Assembly: GCA_029449245.1 (NCBI GenBank)
Contig: JANATF010000007.1
Span: 1,798,001-1,862,000 of the forward strand
Length of the DNA: 64,000 bases
Source: Mortierella alpina
Taxonomy: Eukaryota; Mortierellomycota; Mortierellomycetes; Mortierellales; Mortierellaceae
Direction of reading: 5' to 3'
The position numbers were made by a program, and so were the translations under genes. The notes under the pieces are model-generated. The model saw only the letters and a list, made by a program, of their open reading frames with translations. It was not told the origin of the DNA and searched no databases. Below are positions 54,909 through 64,000 of this stretch, piece after piece (position 1 is the first letter of the stretch; every line of letters begins with the position of its first letter).

Positions 54909-57900
54909 TTAATCGAGACCAAAGTCTCCTTCATCCTCCTCTTCAGCCTGGGCAAAGTCTCCTTCATCTTCCTCTTCAGCCTGGGCTGCGGGTTGGACCT
55001 GGGTGGGGCGTCGGAGGGACGCCGGCCTTGGTTGTTGGAGGAGCTGGGCCATGCCGATGCGAGCGATATTGTGCGCTCCCGCGCTATCTCTGTGCATCAG
55101 CACATTGCAGGCTGTGCAGGTAACCCTGCGCATCTCCTTCGTGACGGCAGCGTCGCAGCGAGGGCACACGCTGCTGGTCTTGTACTCATCCACTTTGGTG
55201 ACCGGGATGCCAAGAGCCGTCAGCTTTCAGGTACGATGTAAGATAGGAAAATTGTGTCAGTCTCATATCAGTCAAGGTCGAGCCAATAGAAAAAAAAGAG
55301 GAGCTGCCAATAGAAAAAAAAATGAAATCTCACCTTTTGGTACAAAAACTCGGCGACCTTCTCGTGGAAGGAGGCTCGTCCACGGACACCCTCAAACTGC
55401 CCATCGCCAAGAACGACAACGACATCCAGCCCAGGACTCCGCTGTACATCGCCTGTCCGGGTGCCGATCGTTCTGAGGACAACGTTCAGCACCTGCTCAT
55501 AGTCTGCTCGCTTGGCACGGCGGTTGGCCCACTGCTTCCGTTTGAACCCCGCCGACTGGTAAAAGCTGAGCATGGCCAGTTGGTGCGTCTTGAGCCATAG
55601 CGCATACTCCACCACATCATTGGGCTCAGGGGACTGCCGATCAGGAATACTAGACTCGTATTCGCTGATGCTGGGGAGTTCAATTGGCGCTCCATGTGTC
55701 TGTCGGATCGAGGCAGATAGACCACAACTCAGGTTGTCTGAGCTGACTGGCTTTGACTTGGAGAGTCGAAGGCTGCGAGCAAATCGATTGCTGGACTCGT
55801 ACATCGATCGCTGGGTAACGATGGCGTTGACAACCTCACGGTCTCGTGAGGGGGCGTAGAGAGCCGCTGCAGCGCATGGAACGACAACTCCCAAGTCGAT
55901 CCCGATGACAGCGACATTGCCAGTACCGGTCGGATTACCAACACGCACAGGAAAGTGCTTCTGGCGATTTGCAGGATCGGCCAACCACTTGTGGAGGTAT
56001 GGAATGTCGTCCAAGACCGACTTGCGCTTCGGAGCAACAGTCTGCTGAGAGGCCGACGCCTCGCCTGAGGTAGCTGGCTGCAGGGCAGAACCAGCGACTT
56101 GGCTGTCGGCCTTTTTCGCTTTGCGTTTGGTATTGCTGGCAATCGCCTGCACGACTCGACCATTAGTCCTGATGGTGCCAGTCGTCACTTGGAACTTTTT
56201 GATGAGGAGTCGCTTATGTCCGTCGGTCACTAGGCAGCAAAAAAAAGAGCGCAGAAAATTAATGTCAGCAACAGCCTTTGATCGCATATACATAAGAGAT
56301 TACAGTAGTGCTTCATGTCAAGGCTAGACTTACAGTTCTCAGGCGGCATCTCTTTCAACCGCATGTACTCGTGCAGCGGCATTGTACGACGCGCATGATT
56401 TGTGTGGTGCACAAACAGGTGGAAAGACAAGTCATGCATGTCGTCCCTGTTGCCGAAGAACATCTTCATCAGTGGCGTCGTCTCACCGCCTTTGGCCCAG
56501 AGCACCTCAAGTAGGCCTAACTCGCTGAATGTCACATAGCCCTCCTGAAAGCCAGCCTGAGGGTATAATTTCCATCTCTCCCCTTTTGGCAGCATGAGGT
56601 TTCTGCGGAACCAAAGGCTTATCTTGTCCCTCTGCTCGCTGTGCTCCTCTCGTTCCTCCTTGCCCTGGCGCCTGAGAAAGTCGTTCACCTAAGAGGAATA
56701 AGTGTAAAGTATGTGAGTGAGTCTCTCTGTCTTGACATATGTATGCATCAAGTGCATTTGTGTGTTTGTGGCAAGAGCGGCGTTCGAGTTATTTACCTTC
56801 AAGAGCAGCTCAAACTCTAGCCGAGTGTAGAACTGACCGAGCTGTGCAGCTATTTCACTGATCATTGTATAGAAAACAGTTTTCACAGTGCATGGTGGGT
56901 TCGGGAGAATAGCAGCCGTTCCAGTGTGCCCTATAGACCGGTAGACATCCATCACGGCATTAATCGCCACTCGATTGTAGTTGACAGTCACGACTGGATG
57001 TACCACCGCAGCCTCGATGTCTTGCTGTTGGCCCTCAGGTTCGGCCTCGAGGCCTTGTGGAAGTTGATCGTCGGCACCGGGGTCTTGCTGAGGTTGATCT
57101 TCAGCATCGGGGTCTTGCTGGCTCTCATCCTCTGGATTTTGTTGCCGGCTCGCAGCCTCGGAAACTGCAGGAGTTTGGCCCTCTGCTGGATTAGCAACAC
57201 TCATCTCGACGTCCTCTGCTGGGTCAGCGACACTCATCTCGACGTCCTCTGGCTCCTCACGATCCTCGGTTTCCTCAGTGGGTTCCATCTCCACGTCCTC
57301 CTGCTGCGGCTGGTCCTCGGCCTCTGTAGATAGCATCTTCTCATCCTCGACAACGAGTTCGTCCCAAGACATTCTGAGATATCTCCCAATCCCTCCAACA
57401 ATATTCTGGCACGTCGTCTGGTGGAGCAGAGCCATGAGGACCGGGGATTCATGGTCTTCGCCAAGGTCCCTGGCGATCGCGACCTCCCTGGAGATCAGCA
57501 GGTCGATGGTCAGATGGATCCACCGGCGACTGTTATTCATAAAGTCCACCACCTGCTCCATCGTCTGCTCGATTCGGACAGAAATGTTGTCGAGATCTGT
57601 CACGGAGGCTCCTTCCAATTTGTACTTTTGACTGTACATCTTGTGGGCAACCCGGACATTCTCGGCCAACAGGCCTCGGATGGAGCCGGTCTCAAGCGTC
57701 ACCAAGCCGTGAGCCTTTTGCAGGGCTTTTTTGGTTTTTGTGGCAGCACTTGTCACCCTCTTGACCTTTGACTCTACATTATGAGGGAGTTCATTGTCAG
57801 TCATCTAGTTTTTTTTTCATCCAGACACGGCCGTTTTGTTCAAAGAAATAATATTAAAAAAAAAAGTCTTACCCGATCCAGGTGTAATCCCAAGCTTGAG

Positions 57901-58929
57901 GCTCCGCGCGCCTCTGCTGCTCTTGTTGTACTTCATCTTCTTGGACGGGCGTTTCAGAGGCTGAGCTTTCCTCTTCGCTTCCTTCTCTTTCTTCTTCTCC
58001 TCCTGTCGAAGCTTCTTGGCCTCCAGCTTCTTCGCCTCCTTCTCCTTCTTGGCAGCCAGCTTCTTGGCCTCTTTCTCTTTTTTCTTGTCCTCTCGTGCCT
58101 TCTGGGCTGCAAGCTGTTTCTGGGACAACTTCCTCTTGGGCGGCTCCTTGGGCGGCTCCTTGGGCTTTTGCTTCTGCTTCTGCTTCTGCTTCGACTTTGC
58201 CTTGGACCCCCCAGGGCTGGGTGATGACGGAGTTGGACCAGGAGGCGGCTGCGGGGGGACTGATGAAGGAGCACCACCTTGCGTTCTTGTCAAATCGACC
58301 AAGTGAGCAGCATAGATCTTTTTGGGAAAGGGCCTTGAGAAAAAAAGAAAAGAAAAAAGGAAGGGGAGAGGGTTAATGCACATCCAGTTGCAAACGCCCG
58401 TTGACAAAAAAAGTAAAATAAAGTGCCCATGTGTTCCTCTTACCTCGAAATCTCGGTTGTTTCTGCATCATCTACAGGGTTCTCGTCCAAACCCAAAGGT
58501 ACCACGAACCCCAGGAGATCGAGGTAGGTCTTGTATTGCTTCTCAAGTTCTTGTTGTCGACTCTCTTGCTCAGGCGGCGGCCTGTGGTCTTCCTTTTGAC
58601 ACACGAAGATGTCCCAGGACGCTGACGTGTCCAGCTTGACTTTAACAGCTTTCTTGTAGTCATCAAGAAGCTGCTTCAAGATGGTTGTCGCCTCCGTCAG
58701 GAGCGTCTTGGCATCAAACGTCAGCTGCAGAAGGGTCGTGGGCATGTCACCATCGATTTCGAACGATATTGGAGAGTGCGGAGCCTCGCCAGGAAGCCTG
58801 TCCTGCTCTTTAGCAGCGTCGAATCGGCACTTGATGATGTTCGCCAGGCTGGTGAGCTTCAAAAGCATACCATTGACGCGCTCGTCGGGCGCCTCCCACT
58901 CGAGACCAGTCTTGGCCGTCTCTTGCTCA

Positions 58930-58964
<35 letters not shown>

Positions 58965-60077
58965 TGCCTCCATTGGAGTGTCTGCATCCGCGCTGGTAGG
59001 GGGCTCCTCGGGATCCTCGGACTCGAGGAGACTGACTTGAATTTGATGCACGTAGCTTATGGCATCCTCTACGAGATCGTAAAGGATGCCCAGCGGACTC
59101 GGAGTTTCCGCGGCGTCGTCTCCGCAAAGCTGGATAACTTGATCTTGAAGTAGTCGATACAGGTTGCTAACAAGGCGGAAATACCCATCTGGAATTGGTG
59201 GTGACTTGAGTGCCTGGATTGCCTTGCAGTTTCGCTTCAGTCCCATGTTGGGGACGTTTTTGGCGTAGTCACTTCGGGACACCATCCCAAGGACTAGGTA
59301 TTGAAGCTCCGACAGCTTGAGTCCCCGGCGGACGTCGTCCACTTTGTACTGAAAGAAGCCGCCGCCCTTGCCGACCTTCCTTAGCACACAATCGACGGTT
59401 GAATGCAGAAACAGATCTGAATCCACAGACGCTGGAACCGCCTGGACCCCACAGAGGTGACGCGCAACACACACATCACTCTCCCCAGGGCATTCACAAA
59501 CGTTCCAACCAAGTGCCCGTAGCCCGGTGACGATGTTGTTGATATCCGAATGCCGGACAGGCCGGCAAGCTGTGAGCTGCCTTCGGATGCTGCAGAAAGC
59601 CTTGCGCCGCTTTCGCTGCCCTTGACGTGGCAACTGGTCCACAGCAGAGGCAAGCTTTTGGAGATTGGTCTCCTTCTGCTTGGCGCGGTCGTCTTGCCCT
59701 ACGTTCTTTTGGGTCGTGGCGAACTTGTCACCGGCGTGGATTCGAGTGAGTTCAGGCGAAAAATGTTTTGTAAGCATGCGGTGTAATGCATGCACAACAG
59801 GCTGGTGAGTTGACGCTCGTGGGGGGGTCGTGGATAGCCTGGAAGGGTCGTTCTCGTTTATATAGAGCCTGGGGGGACCTGGTTGCTGTTGCTTTTGTTG
59901 CTGTCGCGTCCTTTTCAGTCTACGCATGTCTTCTTCGACCAGCCAGTGCTTTATGAAAAAATAATAGCAGCCAAACAGGTCTAGTTGAACGACATGGGTC
60001 TTGGTCTCCTCCGGGGACGTGCGCTGTCCCTGTATGTCAAACTCTTCTAGGAACTGGAAAAAGCCATGTAGACCCAT
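54909..60077 (-). CDS. FEN1/XPG-like nuclease fused to a Fanzor/TnpB-like RuvC nuclease
   Basis: 1545 aa from exons 60077-58444, 58333-57873, 57773-56797, 56688-56334, 56229-55334 and 55223-54909; all five junctions are phase-compatible with GTAAG, GTAAA or GTGAG donors. N-terminus: a flap-endonuclease PIN domain (MGLHGFFQFL) with acidic residues Asp33, probably Asp77, Glu199 and Asp201 (CPGESD), Asp219 and Asp221 (VDSD), and Asp270 (SDY). The spacing is close to FEN1. About 370-385 is Glu/Ala-rich, 570-690 is a Lys-rich coiled coil, and 860-960 is an acidic repeat region. C-terminus: RuvC-I GIDLG with Asp1254, VVVVLGDGQF with Asp1418, a zinc ribbon (Cys1461, 1464, 1477, 1480), and RuvC-III MHRDSAGAHN with Asp1487. 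The last part is the TnpB/Fanzor signature. Fanzors are RNA-guided DNA nucleases; this activity is inferred here. Unlike Fanzors I know, it carries a second nuclease domain. Confidence 0.8.
54921..54986. repeat. 33-bp tandem duplication in the Fanzor-like C-terminus
   Basis: Two 33-bp copies (54921-54953, 54954-54986) with one mismatch. They encode the acidic unit AQAEEEDEGDF twice just before the stop codon, in frame. Confidence 0.9.
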
Positions 60078-60973
60078 GGCTGAAAGTGTTTGCTCGGAGT
60101 GCGAGCGTTTTGAAAGGTGGGATGATGGTGAAACTATACGGTAAAAATGAGAACTATGTGAAGAATGAAGGTGAAGGCAGGGTCAGAGTGCGAGCGTTAT
60201 GAAAGGATGGGATGATGGTGAAAAGATACGGCAAAAATGAGAACTATGTGAAGAATGAAGGTGAAGGCAGAGTCAGAGTGCGGGCGTTTTGAAAGGATGG
60301 GATGATGGTGAAAAGATACGGCAAAAATGAAAGGGATCGTAAGAATAAGATATATTACTTTTGGCCCAAACAAAGAGGAAAGCAGCTCGGGGTTTTACCA
60401 CAACTTAGAGGCATCACTTAAAGAATATGCAGCATGCATTGTCCACGCTGTGGTGTCTCGTCACTACTGGACTTTTAGACTGGATCCAGGAGCATTGCAG
60501 ACAAGGAGATGGTACTTCAAGGAGCTGGTATTGATAAGGACCGATATTTACTGTATATTCCAAGACTAGTGCAAGCGTCCGGACGCGACGTTCAGCTTTC
60601 TCCAACGATCGCTCCAGATAGTAAAAAGACCGTTTCTGACGACTACATGGGAACAAATTTAGAGTCCGGGCGCGCGCATCGCTGCTAGCCTGATTGCTTA
60701 TATCGTTTACCACGACCATCAAGCCGAATCACCTCAAATGATCGTCTGGCGGGCGCATGCACCAGAGATGGAGGTTGCAGCAACCATCGTCTATAGTGCT
60801 CAATCTTAAAATGATATTGTTGCAGAACGGTGGAGTCAGTGCTATTCTCGCCGCGTGCACTGTGTTGAATCAAAGATCGTTTTTCACGCCGACACTCTTC
60901 ACTTTACACCCTCGTCTTCCTTTTGCAAGAGTCCCATTGTCACGATTACAGATATCAACCAAGACTATTCGCA
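60078..60973. promoter_or_regulatory. Divergent promoter region, Fanzor-like / USP
   Basis: 896 bp. The first 260 bp is a tandem repeat (listed separately) next to the Fanzor-like start. From 60340 to 60973 there is no supported ORF; the USP leader lies at its right end. Confidence 0.45.
60097..60335. repeat. Tandem repeat of about 90 bp, 2.7 copies
   Basis: Units start at 60097, 60186 and 60276 with GAGTGCG(A/G)GCG and are about 90% identical. The third is truncated after GGCAAAAATGA. The array begins 20 bp upstream of the Fanzor-like ATG, so it covers its core promoter or 5' leader. There are no unique spacers between copies. Confidence 0.85.
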
Positions 60974-63900
60974 ATGTCCGTCAACCCAATGTCCGGCAAC
61001 CATGGCCTTTACAACATGGGCAACCGTTGCTTTGCCAATGCACTTTTGCAGTGTCTTTGCAACGTGCTCTTCACAGAGGAAGAACATCTTGAGCAGCTTC
61101 AGCATGACTTTCGTGCTAGGAAACTCTTTGAATTCATAGAGAACCTGAGGAGTGATGGAACGCAACCCCTGAACCCTGATCATCTTCTTGTAAGGCCCGA
61201 GTCAAGTGCCGAGAAAAGAAGACAGCCTTGAGGATACAAAATGGTTAATGCTTAATTTTCTGGTCCAATAGAAGGACCTCATTCTGCCACAAGAGTTAAG
61301 ATTGGGGGAGCAGCATGATGCCCATGAGTTCTTCATGTTCCTTCAAGAACATATACTGCCGCCAGAATTTTGGGAAGGCATTCTGACGATGAGCTTTAAG
61401 ATCACAGTAACCTACCAGGGCTGCAAACACTCACGAGTTGTAGGTATTCTGTACTGCATCTTGCGCCTTTGTTTGCCTTCTATGCTGCTTGATATCTAAC
61501 ATTACAATGTACTTTAGTCACCGCGGCAAACTGAATATTTTCGTGTAGTCCATTTCCCGGAAGACAGTGCTGTGGCAAGCGTAAGCCTTCAAGAATGTTT
61601 AAAGCTTGATGAAATGAAGAGTATATCATCTACGGAACAAGGAGCACAAGCCCGAGGAACCTGTTTAGTCTGCAAAGTACCAGGCCAGCTACAAGATACC
61701 AGTACCCGATATATTGCGATCTCTGATGTGGTCATCCTGTTACTTGCTCGATATACTTCCGCACATGAGAAAATTGACCGAATGATGACCTATCCGTTCG
61801 TGCTCCATCCACGTGGAACACTTCTAACTGCGGAAGAGCCCCAAGAGCATCAAGAGCCGCAAGAGCATCAAGAGCCACAAGAACATCAAGAGCTGCAAGA
61901 ACATCAAGAGCCACAAGAGCCTCAAGAGCCTCAAGAACATCAAGAGTCACAAGAGGCTCAAGAACATCAAGAACACCAAGAACATCAAGAACTTGAAGAG
62001 CCCCAAGAGCAGCAAGAACATCTAGAGCATCATGAGCATGAAGATCAGAATGAGCAGCAAGAGGCGCAGAACGATGACATGGATCCGTTGATTTTGGTTG
62101 GAGTTGTGTATCACATCGGAGTCAACCCCCATTCAGGCCATTGTAAGGACAAACCACAATACTCTGTATAAGCAATCAGGGTACAACCCAAACTGAAAAT
62201 GACCTCTTGATGCATAGACATAGCATGTCGTTGGAGTTCGACCGCAAGTGCCTGGGTCAAATTCGACGACAATATTGTCACGTTGGTCACAAGAGACACG
62301 GATGTAGTGAACAAGGACGCTTATCTTCTCTTTTATCGCAAGCGAACCCCGCATGATGAGGGTTACTGCCGCCCGTCCGAATCTGCGATGGCGAAGGAAA
62401 TAGCCCTTGCACCCAAAAGACCACGCGACATTAGATCCGCAGGTGTGAGTGGACTTTGTCCCACCCGGGAACCCCGCTTGGCACCCGCCCTACCCGTCCG
62501 CTTCAGCCTGACGACTATGAGCCCAGGCCCACTTGCTACGCGAATGGATGTCCCACCTGCCGTCATGGCTGTGCGTGGTTTGCCAAATCTTGGAAACACT
62601 GGGTATACCAACACACTTCTGCAGGCGTTGGCCAGTATTCCATCTCTCGCGAAAACTCTCACCAAAACAGAGCTGCAGAGGGTGTCATGGGGTAATAAGG
62701 CTGGCCTACTGACGCGCACATTCGTCCAGATTTGCGACGAATTATGGCGGGCGGACAAGCGCCCTGTCGATCCCCGTGCCTTTTTGGTCAGTATCATAAG
62801 CATATCTTTTCGGTCAGGAACAATGGTCCACGTATTCGGCTAATAATTATTGTGTTGCCGTCGTGTTTGTCATCTTTGTTCAATGCATAGAGGGCTCTGC
62901 AAGTCCAGGACTCAAGTTTCAAGAAGACCTTCAGTGAAGGGCTGCAGAATGACCCTCACGAGCTGTATACCGTTCTGGTGAATGTGCTGCATGGCGATTC
63001 AAACGCCATATCTTTGGACAATATTTTCTGGGGAGAGGAAACGTTGATCATAACTTGTCAGAGTTGCAAAAAGGTATGTTTCAGCAAAGTTGCACTTTGA
63101 ATAGCACTACCATCTTACCTGGTGTTGATTTTTGCTTTTCCCACTAGGAATTCATGAGAAAACAAGACTACTCAAGCCTCATACTGCGCCCATCGTCTGT
63201 GGAGTCTGAGGGGAGCTCAAGAACATTTTACCCTCCACAATTTGGCCGTACAATTGCTTCTGTTCTCTCCTCGGCCATTGGCAGACTGCGCTTCACCGAG
63301 CCCGAGGACGAAGCTTCTGACACGTTTCAACCAGCGAGTTCAGGGCAATCCGTGAGTCAACCGGTGGAATCTCTAACAGACTGCCTTGCCCGTTATACGA
63401 ACAAGGCTGTCGAAGGAGGTAGAGTGTGGCGTTGTCCAAGCTGCACAGCAAGACGGGGAGTAACGAAGCAGACTTTACTCTCAAAACTCCCAGAGGCATT
63501 GGTGCTCCGCCTGCCTGTAGATGTTTGCGTGGATGGGAAAACATCCAAGGTGTCCAATTTTGTCGAGTGTCCTATGAGGGATCTCGATATGAAGCCATTT
63601 TTTCTTGATAATGATGGCAAGGACAACAATGCCAAACAAACCGCTTACGATCTGGTCGCTGTTGTGAATCATAACGGTACCACGCTGAATGACGGAAGCT
63701 GTATGTGTATTGTCATGTATGATTTATAGGGCATATGTAATATACCGGCTTTGTTGAACTTTTTCTAATATTGTTTGGTCAATTGCCTCAATACTTGTAG
63801 ACTATGCCTTTATCTTTCGGAAAGGCCACTGGTGGCATGTAAAGAACCTTCAGGTCAACCGCATGCAGCAGCAACCTGTTATTACTGACCACGCTTACAT

Positions 63901-64000
63901 GCTCGTTTACATCAGAAGAGATCAACGTCCACAGCATGCAAATTTTCCTCGCCGACGAGCTTTGCCTCCAGGTATAACTAGGAACAATGATAGACTGGAT
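60974..64000 (+). CDS. Tandem ubiquitin-specific protease (USP) domains, second inactive; 3' end outside window
   Basis: At least 837 aa from exons 60974-61189, 61272-61436, 61518-62142, 62218-62786, 62891-63073, 63148-63700 and 63801 onward, phases matching; two donors are unusual (GTTGTA, GTCAGT). USPs cut ubiquitin from proteins. Domain 1 has the Cys box GLYNMGNRCFANALLQ (Cys19), EQHDAHEFFMFLQ, a CxxC (CLVC), a Gln/Glu/His repeat, and the His box YHIGVNPHSGHY with WVKFDD after it, so it may be active. Domain 2 starts at about 455 with GLPNLGNTGYTN, where Gly464 replaces the catalytic Cys. DPHELYTVL follows, then CQSC, CPSC, and VVNHNGTTLNDGSYYAF, where Ser770 replaces the catalytic His. 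Domain 2 is therefore a pseudo-USP. A GTATAA donor after PPG at about 63970 may start another intron. The gene is cut by the window end. Confidence 0.85.
61838..62060 (+). repeat. Gln-Glu-His/Pro coding repeat in the USP gene
   Basis: About 220 bp of degenerate 9- and 18-bp units (CAAGAGCAT, CAAGAGCC) encoding QEH and QEP triplets. It is inserted in USP domain 1 between the CLVC segment and the His box. Confidence 0.85.

Noticed and set aside
54909-58444. Fanzor-like half as a gene separate from the FEN1-like half
   Set aside because: The exon 1 to exon 2 junction has a strong GTAAGA donor, an AG acceptor and matching phase. There is no stop before the donor and no plausible ATG with promoter in the second exon. 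cDNA would still be decisive.
60097-60335. CRISPR-like array
   Set aside because: The repeats are directly adjacent 90-bp units with no variable spacers, in a fungal genome.

Overview
This is fungal nuclear DNA. Genes are split by short introns (mostly 60-100 nt) with GTAAGT/GTATGT-type donors and TAG/CAG acceptors. Every multi-exon model given here was rebuilt by hand at its splice sites, and the reading frame stays open with matching phases. The gene content is typical eukaryotic housekeeping (Rpt4, uL5/RPL11, SmB, prohibitin, lunapark, BolA, peroxisomal MFE-2). The style of the Thr/Ser-rich surface proteins, the large LRR protein and the animal-like MFE-2 suggest an early-diverging fungus, most likely Mucoromycota/Mortierellales; that placement is inference.

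Layout. 0.1-4.4 kb: a Thr-rich one-pass membrane protein and a small Ser-rich protein. 6.4-9.7 kb: a choline-transporter-like protein (PNS1 type) divergent from a mitochondrial BolA. 11.3-16.6 kb: an F-box/WD40 protein and a secreted 8-cysteine protein. 16.7-26 kb: a 1680-aa LRR protein, a zinc-less MDR oxidoreductase and an unknown multi-pass membrane protein. 26.2-30.5 kb: Rpt4, RPL11 and a second 8-cysteine protein. 30.7-36 kb: peroxisomal MFE-2 and a third 8-cysteine protein with a membrane anchor. 37.4-44.4 kb: an MFS transporter, prohibitin-2 and SmB. 44.9-54.6 kb: a four-TM protein, an Asi-like membrane RING E3 ligase, a borealin-like protein and lunapark.

54.9-64 kb is the unusual part. 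Six exons on the minus strand join in frame into a 1545-aa protein. Its N-terminus has a FEN1/XPG-like flap-nuclease domain, followed by a basic and an acidic linker. Its C-terminus has a TnpB/Fanzor-type RuvC nuclease with a four-cysteine zinc ribbon. The acidic residues of both nuclease domains look largely intact. A stable UUCG-loop hairpin lies just past its stop codon, where TnpB/Fanzor loci often encode guide RNA. About 90-bp tandem repeats lie just upstream of its start, and short inverted repeats bracket the gene. Divergent from it, and running off the window, is a protein with two ubiquitin-protease (USP) domains. The first is apparently catalytic; the second has lost its catalytic Cys and His. 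The FEN1-Fanzor fusion is the best candidate for an undescribed system in this window.

The rest is compact. Genes are often in divergent pairs sharing 250-900 bp promoters (PNS1/BolA, membrane protein/Rpt4, prohibitin/SmB, borealin/lunapark, Fanzor/USP) or in convergent pairs 110-260 bp apart. CT-rich tracts (GA-rich on the plus strand) sit upstream of several minus-strand genes.
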